Of a DNA stretch of 64,000 bases, positions 18,779 through 26,133 are shown one piece after another. Made by a program: the position numbers and the translations under genes. The notes below the pieces were generated by a model. It worked only from the letters and a program-made list of their open reading frames with translations, searched no databases and was not told the origin of the DNA. Each line of letters begins with the position of its first letter. Within the stretch, counting starts at the first letter, position 1. The stretch covers positions 1 through 64,000 of the forward strand of contig JAOSJT010000001.1 of NCBI GenBank assembly GCA_027493955.1, read 5' to 3'. The DNA comes from Bacteroidia bacterium. Its GTDB lineage: Bacteria; Bacteroidota; Ignavibacteria; SZUA-365.

Positions 18779-19942
18779 ATGCGCATCGCCGCCGACATCA
18801 ACATTCCATGCATTGAAATAGCCCTCGACGGGGTGGGTGAACTCCGCCGCTTCGACTCCCGCAATCCGGATGAACTGCGTGCTGCGCTCCGCGGCGCGGA
18901 TGCTCTGCTCTGCCGCTCCACGATCCGTGTCAATGAGGAACTGCTCCGCGACAGTAATGTGCGCTTCGTCGCTACCGCGACGTCCGGAGTGGAGCATCTC
19001 GACATCGCGGCGCTGGAAGCCAGAGGAATTACCGTCGCGTCCGCCGCGGGAAGCAACGCGCGTTCCGTGGCTGATTGGCTTACCGCATCGCTCTTTTTCC
19101 TTCGAAGTGATTCGTTGCTCATGTTCGAAGGAGCAAGCATCGGCATCGTGGGCGTGGGCCACGTCGGGAAGGCGGTGTACCATGCGGCCAAAGCCCTCGG
19201 ACTCTCCGTCGTCCTCAATGACCCGCCGAGGGAACAGCGAGGCGAAAAACCCATACCGGGCGAAAATATCGTGTTTTCCTCGTTCGACCGCGCGCTCGAC
19301 TGCGACATCCTGACCCTGCACGTGCCTCTCGAACGCGGCGGTCCCTTCCCCACGTATCAGATGATGGATATGGCGCAATTCAACCGATTGGGCGACGGCG
19401 GCATCTTTATCAATGCCGCACGCGGTGACGTCATGCGTTCCGACGCAGCCCTGCTCTACGCCGACGGGGGAGACATTATCGTGCTGGACGTCTATCCGAA
19501 TGAACCCGACATCAATCCGGCCTTTCTCAAACAGGGACACATCGTGACCGCGCATATCGCCGGCCACTCCTACGACGCCAAACTCCTCGGCACCCAAATG
19601 GTGTACGACGCTCTGTTTGCCTGGATGGGACGCGTCCCGCGCTGGAGGCATGAGGCCCATCTTCCCGACCTGCAACCGGTATCGTTCAGCGGCCGCGATG
19701 CCTTCAGTCCTTTCGACGAAGTGTATGACGTCACGCGGCAGATTTACGACATCTTCGATGATTACTCACCGATGTTCGGTATGTACTTCGAGGCACCCGA
19801 ACACCGCGTTGCGTATTTCGAACGCATCCGCGCCGAGTATCGCGTCCGCAGGGAGTTCCACCGCGCCACGGTGAAAGCCGGCAGTCTGTCGCGCGATGCC
19901 TGCGATATACTCGGAGAACTCGGCTTCCGTATCGAGCCGTAG
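18779..19942 (+). CDS. pdxB: 4-phosphoerythronate dehydrogenase
   Basis: 387 aa starting at ATG 18779 (AGGAG upstream). 2-hydroxyacid dehydrogenase fold: VRFVATATSGVEHLDIAALEARGI, NAD-binding GIVGVGHVGKAVYHAAKALG, LTLHVPLERGGPFPTYQMMD and FINAARGDVMRSDAALLYADG, then HIAGHSYDAK, with the catalytic His. The extra C-terminal dimerisation domain (from about residue 295) is typical of PdxB and sets it apart from SerA/D-lactate dehydrogenases. PdxB oxidises 4-phosphoerythronate in the DXP-dependent pyridoxal phosphate pathway. No other pdx gene is in the window. Confidence 0.92.
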   Translation: MRIAADINIPCIEIALDGVGELRRFDSRNPDELRAALRGADALLCRSTIRVNEELLRDSNVRFVATATSGVEHLDIAALEARGITVASAAGSNARSVADWLTASLFFLRSDSLLMFEGASIGIVGVGHVGKAVYHAAKALGLSVVLNDPPREQRGEKPIPGENIVFSSFDRALDCDILTLHVPLERGGPFPTYQMMDMAQFNRLGDGGIFINAARGDVMRSDAALLYADGGDIIVLDVYPNEPDINPAFLKQGHIVTAHIAGHSYDAKLLGTQMVYDALFAWMGRVPRWRHEAHLPDLQPVSFSGRDAFSPFDEVYDVTRQIYDIFDDYSPMFGMYFEAPEHRVAYFERIRAEYRVRREFHRATVKAGSLSRDACDILGELGFRIEP

Positions 19943-19980
19943 CGCGCACTCCGTCGCTCCGGGCACGCCGCCCGCAACCT

Positions 19981-20021
19981 TTCCTCCTCCTCGTGCATCC
20001 AACGGGTATGTAACGGAGGAA
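19981..20021 (+). promoter_or_regulatory. Possible SD-sequestering hairpin before DUF1858 gene
   Basis: TTCCTCC at 19981-19987 is fully complementary to GGAGGAA at 20015-20021, which is the Shine-Dalgarno of the gene starting at 20025. Folding would hide the ribosome-binding site. Confidence 0.35.
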
Positions 20022-20024
20022 CGT

Positions 20025-20267
20025 ATGTCTCTCGAAATAACACACGACACGATAATCGAAGATCTGGTAAGCGCATATCCCAAATCCGTGGTCTACCTCA
20101 TGGATCACGGCATTCGCTGTCTGCGTTGTGGTGAACCGATCTGGGGTACGCTTGCCTCGGCCATGGAGGAGAAAAACATTCCGGTCGAACGCCAACACGA
20201 ACTCGTGCAGGGACTTCGGGACTACCTCCTCCAGGCCAGCTCTCAAGACACAGGAAAAGACGCATGA
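20025..20267 (+). CDS. DUF1858 domain small protein
   Basis: 80 aa. It begins ITHDTIIEDLVSAYPKSVVYLMDHGIRCLRCGEPIWGTLASAM, the DUF1858 pattern, in which a CxxC-type pair (here C-L-R-C) follows a helix. GGAGGAA eight bases before ATG sets the start; an open extension upstream is inside pdxB and is not used. DUF1858 domains occur alone or fused to hybrid-cluster and ScdA/RIC-like proteins; they may bind metal or a redox cofactor. The stop overlaps the start of the TlpA-like gene (ATGA), so the two are coupled and could form a thiol-redox pair. Confidence 0.86.
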   Translation: MSLEITHDTIIEDLVSAYPKSVVYLMDHGIRCLRCGEPIWGTLASAMEEKNIPVERQHELVQGLRDYLLQASSQDTGKDA

Positions 20268-20869
20268 AAAACGTACAAAAAAAGCGCCCATCCTCTTCGC
20301 AGAAATCGTCCGGAGGGATAAGCCCCTTCGCCTGGGTGATCACCGGCTTCGCGGTGGTGATCGTCGCGATACTCGTCATCGATAAATTACACGAAGCGGA
20401 ACCCACGACCATACAGCGGCCCGCGGCTGGTGTACAGCAGGGGCAGCAGGGAGGCATGGGCTCCGCGCCGGCCTTTGAACTCCCGGATATTCGTGGCAAG
20501 AAAAAATCGCTCGATGCCTACAAGGGCAAGGTCGTCATGCTGAATTTCTGGGCGACATGGTGCGGACCCTGCAAGCAGGAAATTCCCGATTTCATCGAAT
20601 TGCAAAAAGAGTACCGGGACCAGGGTTTCGAAATTGTCGGTCTCTCGCTCGATCAGCCCGGACAGGAAGACGTTGTCAAACGCTTCGTCAGGGAAAAGGG
20701 CATCAACTATGACGTGCTCTTCGACAATGGCTCTGTCGCTCAGGCCTACGGCGGTGTCCGCAGCATCCCCACCACCTTTCTGATCAACAGGGACGGCGAA
20801 ATCGTCAGCTCCAAAGTCGGCCTGCAGCCCAAATCCGCCTGGGCCACCGCGATCGAAGCACTGTTATAG
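20264..20869 (+). CDS. TlpA/ResA-like membrane-anchored thiol-disulfide oxidoreductase
   Basis: 201 aa. One N-terminal membrane segment (FAWVITGFAVVIVAILVID) anchors a periplasmic thioredoxin domain. The active site is NFWATWCGPCKQEI (CGPC) and the cis-Pro loop is VRSIPTTFLINRDGEIV. Family members reduce disulfides in apocytochromes or other envelope proteins, or act as general peroxiredoxin-like reductants. Overlaps the DUF1858 stop by four bases. Confidence 0.93.
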   Translation: MKNVQKKRPSSSQKSSGGISPFAWVITGFAVVIVAILVIDKLHEAEPTTIQRPAAGVQQGQQGGMGSAPAFELPDIRGKKKSLDAYKGKVVMLNFWATWCGPCKQEIPDFIELQKEYRDQGFEIVGLSLDQPGQEDVVKRFVREKGINYDVLFDNGSVAQAYGGVRSIPTTFLINRDGEIVSSKVGLQPKSAWATAIEALL

Positions 20870-20924
20870 CCTGTCCGCCCCAAGCGCATGTGAGTCGCTG
20901 AGACGGGATGAACCGTGATCGTGA

Positions 20925-21013
20925 AGAGGTAAAGGGTGAAGGGTAAAGAGTAAAGAGTAAAGGGATCCTTTTCGTAACCATTTCACCTTTTCACCCTTTC
21001 ACCCTTTCACCAT
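20925..21013. repeat. Two-armed purine/pyrimidine repeat (GTGAAGG / CCTTTCA units)
   Basis: A purine-rich arm (GGTAAAG, GGTGAAG, AGTAAAG units of seven bases) is followed by about 20 bases and a pyrimidine arm of TTTCACC units. The arms are partly complementary. Same design as 40397-40558. Confidence 0.7.
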
Positions 21014-21025
21014 CCCCCCCGCGAT

Positions 21026-21053
21026 TTGTTCACATCTCTCTCGTCGCTACATT
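21026..21053 (+). promoter_or_regulatory. Putative promoter of the threonine dehydratase-like gene
   Basis: TTGTTC, 16 bases, TACATT, 35 bases before the start at 21088. Confidence 0.4.
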
Positions 21054-21087
21054 TCCTTCCGAAGCAGATACAACATCCGGGAGCGGT

Positions 21088-22059
21088 ATGGAAGAATTGC
21101 TCACACGTGAAGACCTTGAAGCGGCAGCGGAGCGCATCCGTCCCTTCGTTCATCGCACTCCCGTACTGACCTGCTCCGCTATCGATGCGCTGTGTGACGC
21201 GTCGCTGTTTTTTAAATGCGAAAACTTCCAGAAAGTGGGTGCTTTCAAGTTTCGCGGAGCGACCAATGCCGTGCGTACACTCGGTGATGCGGAGGCGCGG
21301 CACGGTGTCGCCACGCATTCTTCGGGCAATCACGCTGCCGCACTGGCGCTTGCCGCGCGCATGCGGGGAATTCCGGCGTACATTGTCATGCCCGAAAATG
21401 CCCCGGCGATAAAGAAGGCCGCCGTCGCGGGCTACGGAGCGCATATCACCTACTGCGCGCCGACCTTGCAGGCCCGCGAGGAAACGCTCGGAGAAGTATT
21501 GGCCGCAACCGGCGCGGCAGAAGTCCATCCGTACAACGACCTTCGTGTCATTGCCGGACAGTCCACCGCCGCGTGCGAACTGCTGGAGGACGTTCCGCAG
21601 CTCGACACCGTCATGACGCCCGTCGGGGGTGGCGGCCTGCTCAGCGGGAGCGCACTCGCGGCCTTTCATTTTTCCCCTGCCTCCTCCGTGATTGCCGCGG
21701 AGCCGGAGGGCGCCGACGACGCGGCCCGAAGCTTCCGGGCCGGGCATATCATTCCCTCCGTGCAGCCGAAGACCATTGCAGACGGTCTGCTCACGTCGCT
21801 CGGATCCCATACCTTTGCGATCATTTCCCGCTATGTCCGTGATATCGTCACCGTGGACGACAAGGCCATTATCGCGGCCATGCGCCTGGTGTGGGAGCGC
21901 ATGAAAATCGTCATCGAGCCGTCTGCCGCTGTACCGCTCGCAGCTGTTCTGCAGGGTATGGTCGACACAGCCGGCAAACGTATTGGCATCATTTTCTCAG
22001 GCGGCAACTGCGATCTCGATCACCTGCCCTGGGCGGACAAGCGCGCAGGGGCACTATGA
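21088..22059 (+). CDS. PLP-dependent threonine dehydratase / serine racemase-like enzyme
   Basis: 323 aa, fold type II PLP enzyme. FFKCENFQKVGAFKFRGA holds the Schiff-base lysine, SSGNHAAALALAARMRGI the substrate-binding loop, and VGGGGLLSGSALA the phosphate-binding glycine loop; the C-terminal FSGGNCDLDHL is typical. It has no regulatory ACT domain, so it is the short catabolic threonine/serine deaminase or serine racemase type. The two activities cannot be told apart by eye. It overlaps the next gene by four bases (ATGA). Confidence 0.9.
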   Translation: MEELLTREDLEAAAERIRPFVHRTPVLTCSAIDALCDASLFFKCENFQKVGAFKFRGATNAVRTLGDAEARHGVATHSSGNHAAALALAARMRGIPAYIVMPENAPAIKKAAVAGYGAHITYCAPTLQAREETLGEVLAATGAAEVHPYNDLRVIAGQSTAACELLEDVPQLDTVMTPVGGGGLLSGSALAAFHFSPASSVIAAEPEGADDAARSFRAGHIIPSVQPKTIADGLLTSLGSHTFAIISRYVRDIVTVDDKAIIAAMRLVWERMKIVIEPSAAVPLAAVLQGMVDTAGKRIGIIFSGGNCDLDHLPWADKRAGAL

Positions 22060-22772
22060 CGTCTGCATACGACGCCCTGTTTCTGGATGCGGACGACACC
22101 ATCCTCGACTATCCCGCCGCGGAGCGCGCGGCCTTTACCGCCACCGTCGCCGCCTTTGGACTGCCTGCCGGCGATCTCTGCTATCACGCTTACCGGAAGC
22201 ACAACTCGGCCGTATGGAGCGCGTTCGAACAGGGAGGTATCAGCGCGGACGCCTTGAAAGTGGAGCGCTTTCGTCGCCTGCTGGAGGAGTGCGGTGTTCA
22301 TGACGGAGATCCCGCGGCGATGAGCGCGCACTACCTCGAGGTGCTGGCGGAGCAGACGCACATGCTACCCGGAGCCGAACCTGCCCTCCGGGTGCTCGCA
22401 CAGAACTGGCCGCTCGTGCTCGTGACAAACGGACTCAGTGCAGTGCAGCGACGCCGCTTTGCACTTTCCGGAATAGACCGGCACTTCCGCATGATCCTGA
22501 TTTCGGAAGAACTGGGGATTGCCAAACCCGATCCGGCCATTTTCGCACCCGCAATGGATGCCCTCGGACTCGATGTCTCACGCGTCCTGTTCATCGGCGA
22601 CAGCGTCAGCAGCGATATGCCTGCCGCCGCCAATGCCGGAATGGACTTCTGTTGGATCAACCCCGACCGGCTCGATCATCCGGAGAGTTTTTCTCCCCGA
22701 TATATCATCGGCTCCCTTGCGGATCTTCCCGACCTTTTACAGCGGCAGGCGGTGACAAATGACAAAGGATAA
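22056..22772 (+). CDS. HAD hydrolase, YjjG-like nucleotidase
   Basis: 238 aa starting inside the previous stop. HAD motif I is LFLDADDTILDY (second Asp present), motif II LVLVTNGLSAVQRRRF, motif III Lys in GIAKPDPAIFAPAM, motif IV FIGDSVSSDMPAAANAGM. A helical cap between motifs I and II and the strong match to YjjG-type proteins suggest a pyrimidine nucleotide house-cleaning 5'-nucleotidase; substrate remains inferred. Overlaps the SDR gene by 14 bases. Confidence 0.9.
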   Translation: MTSAYDALFLDADDTILDYPAAERAAFTATVAAFGLPAGDLCYHAYRKHNSAVWSAFEQGGISADALKVERFRRLLEECGVHDGDPAAMSAHYLEVLAEQTHMLPGAEPALRVLAQNWPLVLVTNGLSAVQRRRFALSGIDRHFRMILISEELGIAKPDPAIFAPAMDALGLDVSRVLFIGDSVSSDMPAAANAGMDFCWINPDRLDHPESFSPRYIIGSLADLPDLLQRQAVTNDKG

Positions 22773-23526
22773 AAACATCCTCATTATTGGTGCCTCGCGC
22801 GGCATCGGCGCCGCGGTGCTGGAAGAGTATGCGCGCAGCGGTGCGCATATCTACGCCGCCTCACGTGATACGGCGGCGCTGGATGCCGTCGCGGAACGAA
22901 GCGGCACGCAAGGTACTGCGATGCGGACGGCCGCCTGCGACGTCGCGCAACCCGATCAGATCCGGAAAGTCGTGGAAATGGGGAAGGACTTCCTCGGCCG
23001 CATCGACGTATTTCTGTACAACGCGGGTGTGGGAGGTCCCGCCTGGATGCGGAATTTCAGCGCCCAGGATACGGAGCGGGTGTTCGCGGTCAACTTTCAC
23101 GGTCTCGCGGTGGCGCTCGAATGCGCCATTCCGTTGCTGCGCGAACAGGGAGGGGGTGTGTTCGCAGGTGTCGGCAGCCTGGCGGACGTACGCGGGTATC
23201 CAGGGACGGCGGCGTATTGCGCGTCGAAAGCCGCGGCGGCCATTCTCCTCGAATCCGCACGCGTGGAGCTGCGTCCCCTCGGAATTCACGTGCTCACCGT
23301 GCGTCCCGGTTTCGTGCGCACTGCGATGACGGCGATGAATGAATTTCACATGCCCTTCATGCTTGAACCCGAACGCGCGGCCCGTATCATCATCCGCGGC
23401 ATCGCCCGCCGCAAAAGCGTCATTCAGTTCCCCTGGCAGATCGCGCTTGCCACCCGTATTATCCGCATCCTGCCGAATGCCTTGTTCGACATGACGGCAC
23501 GAAAAGCCCGTACGGGGAAGTCGTGA
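22759..23526 (+). CDS. Short-chain dehydrogenase/reductase (SDR)
   Basis: 255 aa. Cofactor motif IIGASRGIGAAVLEEYARSGA, NAG motif FLYNAGVGGPAW, catalytic Ser in GVGSLADVRGYPGTAAYCASKAA with the Y-x-x-x-K motif YCASK. RPGFVRTAM follows, as in classical SDRs. The substrate is unknown. It is the last gene of a three-gene overlapping group, and its TGA stop lies inside the first unit of the following GTGAATC array. Confidence 0.9.
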   Translation: MTKDKNILIIGASRGIGAAVLEEYARSGAHIYAASRDTAALDAVAERSGTQGTAMRTAACDVAQPDQIRKVVEMGKDFLGRIDVFLYNAGVGGPAWMRNFSAQDTERVFAVNFHGLAVALECAIPLLREQGGGVFAGVGSLADVRGYPGTAAYCASKAAAAILLESARVELRPLGIHVLTVRPGFVRTAMTAMNEFHMPFMLEPERAARIIIRGIARRKSVIQFPWQIALATRIIRILPNALFDMTARKARTGKS

Positions 23527-23642
23527 ATCGTGAATCGTGAAACGTGAATCGTGAATCGTGAATCGTGAATCGTGAATCGTGAATCGTGAAACGTGAATCG
23601 TGAATCGTTAAACGTTTAACGTTTAACGTTTAACGTTTAACG
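23521..23642. repeat. Heptamer arrays GTGAATC and GTTTAAC
   Basis: About 13 tandem GTGAATC units (a few GTGAAAC) pass through GTTAAAC into five GTTTAAC units. The first unit contains the SDR stop codon. Unit length is seven bases throughout. Confidence 0.95.
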
Positions 23643-23652
23643 GCACATCCAT

Positions 23653-23681
23653 TTGCTTCTCACGCCGTTTTTCCCTACATT
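23653..23681 (+). promoter_or_regulatory. Promoter of tRNA-Ala
   Basis: TTGCTT, 17 bases, TACATT, ending nine bases before the tRNA. Confidence 0.6.
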
Positions 23682-23690
23682 AAATTCTCC

Positions 23691-23763
23691 GGGGCAGTAG
23701 CTCAGTTGGGAGAGCGCTACATTCGCATTGTAGAGGTCGAGGGTTCGACTCCCTTCTGCTCCA
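23691..23763 (+). tRNA. tRNA-Ala (anticodon CGC)
   Basis: 73-base cloverleaf. The acceptor stem GGGGCAG/CTGCTCC contains the G3-U70 pair that marks alanine tRNAs. The anticodon stem CTACA/TGTAG holds loop TTCGCAT with anticodon CGC; the T arm is GAGGG-TTCGACT-CCCTT with one mismatch-tolerant pair. Discriminator A is at 23763 and CCA is not encoded. Confidence 0.96.
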
Positions 23764-23856
23764 CAACACTGGTTGAACGTTCTGGTTGATCAAAAGTGAA
23801 AACACTCCGCATACTTACGGGATCACGAAAGACACCAGCGCCGGACACAACACTGT

Positions 23857-23884
23857 AAGTGCATCACACTGGTGCACTTTTTTT
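23857..23884 (+). terminator. Terminator or attenuator abutting the Nif3 gene start
   Basis: AAGTGCA-N9-TGCACTT hairpin followed by seven T. The T-run directly touches the ATG at 23885. It may end the tRNA-Ala transcript. Confidence 0.7.
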
Positions 23885-24919
23885 ATGCAATCCGTCGCTG
23901 ACATCCTCAACACACTGCTGCGCTGGGCTCCGTCCGAGCTCGCCTGGGAGAAGGACAACATCGGCCTCCTTGTGGGATCGCCACGGGCCAGGGTGACACG
24001 CGTCCTTGTCTGCCTTGACATCACCGAACATGTGATCGCCGAAGCCGTTGATCGGGGCGCGGACCTCATCGTGGCGCATCATCCCGTGATCTTCCGTCCC
24101 CTCTACGCCCTTCGCACCGATAATCCGCAGGGACGCATGCTCGGCGCGCTGTTGCGCAACGGAATCGCCGTTATCGCGATGCATACCAACGCCGACGCCG
24201 CGCCGAACGGACTGAATCATGCTCTCGCCGCCCGGCTGGATCTCGTGAATCAGCGTCCGCTCGAGCCCGCACGCGACCAGATGCGGCGCGTCGAGTTCCG
24301 TCTCACGGCGGAGCAGGCAGATGCGGATATGCTCGGTAGACTTCTGAAGGACGAGGACATCGAATCCTGGTATACGCAGCACACCCTGGAGGGAACGTTG
24401 TTGCTCGTCGTGGACGGGCAAAAAAATGCCGTCAGCCGTGTGCGCGATCTCGTGAACGAGGCATTCGGCGCTGCCGTGCTCTCGCAGCGTAGCTTTGTGC
24501 AGGAACGTACGCACCCCGCGGCCGGAATCGGGATCGTCGGCGACCTTCCCGCAGCGATGGAGGCGGATACCTTTCTGGAGTTTGTCAAGCAGCGTCTCGG
24601 GTGTGAACGACTGCGCGTCACGCCTGCCATTCAGGGAGCGCAGATTCAGCGTGTAGCCGTGTGCGGCGGGGCGGGATCGTCCTACGTGCGCGCGGCCATC
24701 GCCTCAGGAGCACAGTGCTTCGTCACCGGCGACCTCACGCATCATACCTTTCTGGACTATGGCGGAGACATACTTCTCGTGGATGCGGGGCATTTCGAGA
24801 CGGAGCAGGTGTTCGTGGAACTTTGCGCCAAAGTTCTCGAATCCGCCTCTTTCCAAGACAGTGAAAAAATCTCTATCTTACAAGTTAGAACCAATACGAA
24901 TCCCGTGCGGTTCGTGTAA
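23885..24919 (+). CDS. Nif3-like dinuclear metal centre protein (DUF34)
   Basis: 344 aa from ATG 23885. Typical Nif3/YbgI strings: WEKDNIGLLVGSPRARVTRVLVCLDIT, the metal-binding LIVAHHPVIFRPLYAL, NADAAPNGLNHALA, then a PII-like insertion and the C-terminal metal half VAVCGGAGSSYVRAAIASGAQCFVTGDLTHHTFLDY and DAGHFETEQVF. The family forms toroidal hexamers with two metals per subunit; function is debated. No Shine-Dalgarno precedes the start; the bases before ATG are the T-run of a hairpin. An upstream in-frame start at 23786 reads through the hairpin and looks less likely. The zinc-ribbon protein gene follows by 19 bases, a common pairing. Confidence 0.93.
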   Translation: MQSVADILNTLLRWAPSELAWEKDNIGLLVGSPRARVTRVLVCLDITEHVIAEAVDRGADLIVAHHPVIFRPLYALRTDNPQGRMLGALLRNGIAVIAMHTNADAAPNGLNHALAARLDLVNQRPLEPARDQMRRVEFRLTAEQADADMLGRLLKDEDIESWYTQHTLEGTLLLVVDGQKNAVSRVRDLVNEAFGAAVLSQRSFVQERTHPAAGIGIVGDLPAAMEADTFLEFVKQRLGCERLRVTPAIQGAQIQRVAVCGGAGSSYVRAAIASGAQCFVTGDLTHHTFLDYGGDILLVDAGHFETEQVFVELCAKVLESASFQDSEKISILQVRTNTNPVRFV

Positions 24920-24938
24920 ATGAACAACAGGAGTCCCC

Positions 24939-25664
24939 TTGAAAAGCAAGCTTCAATCCTTGTATCTTCTGCAGATTCTCGATACGGAACTTGATGAATT
25001 GCGCGAATTGCGCGGCGATCTTCCCGACACCGTCAATCAGATGGAAGAGCAGCTTCGCTTTGTGGAACAACGTATCGAAGAATGCGATGCCGCACTGAAG
25101 AAAGGGGCCGTTGACCGCGCGATGAAGGAGCAGGTTTCTCTCGAACTCATCGCCAAGATCGAAAAGTATCGCGGACAGCAGCTCGAAGTGCACAATAACA
25201 AGGAATATGATGCGCTGACGCGCGAAATGGAAGTCGCGGAAAATACCATTTCCACCTACGAGGCCGAAATCGAGGCGTATGCCGACCAGGCCGAACAGAT
25301 CAAAGCCAGCAAGATACAGTTCGAAGGGCAGCGGGAAGTTCTGCTCAAGGAACTCGAAGACAAACGGGAGGAGCTTCGTGAAATCCTCTCGACGACAGCC
25401 CAGGAGGAAGAACTGCTGGTAGGCCAGCGCGAAACTGCGCTTGCGAACATCACCGACGACGATTTCGTGCAGTACTCCCGTATCCGTGGTGCGAAAAACG
25501 GCAAGGCCGTCGCGCCCATCCGCCGCGGCTCGTGCAGCGGCTGTTATAATATTGTTCCCCCGCAGCGCATCCTGGAAATCAAGAAAAACGACAGGATGTT
25601 CATCTGCGAGCATTGCGGCCGCATTCTCGTCTCCGAAGAGATTGCGACCGATACCAAACGCTGA
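24939..25664 (+). CDS. Coiled-coil C4-type zinc-ribbon protein
   Basis: 241 aa starting at TTG 24939 behind ACAGGAG. About 170 residues of continuous coiled coil (LDTELDELRELRGDL through LREILSTTAQEEELLVGQ) lead to a C-terminal zinc ribbon with C-S-G-C and C-E-H-C pairs (GSCSGCYNIVPPQ, FICEHCGRILV). This family (CdsZ/DUF164-like) is found next to Nif3 genes in many phyla; it is thought to bind nucleic acid, function unknown. rnpB starts immediately after. Confidence 0.9.
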   Translation: MKSKLQSLYLLQILDTELDELRELRGDLPDTVNQMEEQLRFVEQRIEECDAALKKGAVDRAMKEQVSLELIAKIEKYRGQQLEVHNNKEYDALTREMEVAENTISTYEAEIEAYADQAEQIKASKIQFEGQREVLLKELEDKREELREILSTTAQEEELLVGQRETALANITDDDFVQYSRIRGAKNGKAVAPIRRGSCSGCYNIVPPQRILEIKKNDRMFICEHCGRILVSEEIATDTKR

Positions 25665-25667
25665 GAG

Positions 25668-26064
25668 CGGGTCTCATGTCCGTCGGGCAGTCGCCTCTGC
25701 TTCGGCAGGGGAGGAAAGTCCGAACTCCGCAGGGCAGGGTGCCGGATAACGTCCGGGCGTCGAAAGGCGACGGAAAGTGCAACAGAAAACATTCCGCCCC
25801 GATCCGTCGGGGTAAGGTTGAAATGGTGCGGTAAGAGCGCACCGGCAGTCTGGTAACAGGCTGGCCTGGCAAACCCCACCCGGAGCAAGACCATGTAGGA
25901 GTATCGTCTCAGGAGCTGCGTTGCCCGCGCAGTGTCCGCTTCGGCGAACCGGTACTCGGGTAGGTCGCACGAATCCCGCGGTAACGCTGGATCCAGATAG
26001 ATGGCTGCCTCGTCCCGCCTGGCGGGATAGACAGAATTCGGCTTACAGACGGGCGTGAGACCCC
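25668..26064 (+). ncRNA. rnpB: RNase P RNA (class A)
   Basis: The catalytic-core sequences are clear: GAGGAAAGTCCGAACTCC, GGGCAGGGTGCCGGATAACG, GAAAGTGCAACAGAAA near the 5' half and AGACAGAATTCGGCTTACAG at the 3' end. The outermost helix P1 pairs GGGTCTCA (25669-25676) with TGAGACCC (26056-26063). It is the RNA subunit that matures tRNA 5' ends. It lies just after the zinc-ribbon gene and before recJ, and the region has no real protein gene. Confidence 0.97.
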
Positions 26065-26133
26065 TGATATTAGAAATGAAATTTGAAGAGTTGAGAAAAT
26101 GTGTATAAATCATATTAAAAAAAGGAACAATTC

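Noticed and set aside
23521-23642. Possible CRISPR array
   Set aside because: Seven-base units without spacers; no cas genes in the window.
25544-26113. Minus-strand ORFs of up to 189 codons over 25600-26100
   Set aside because: They lie across RNase P RNA and are not coding.
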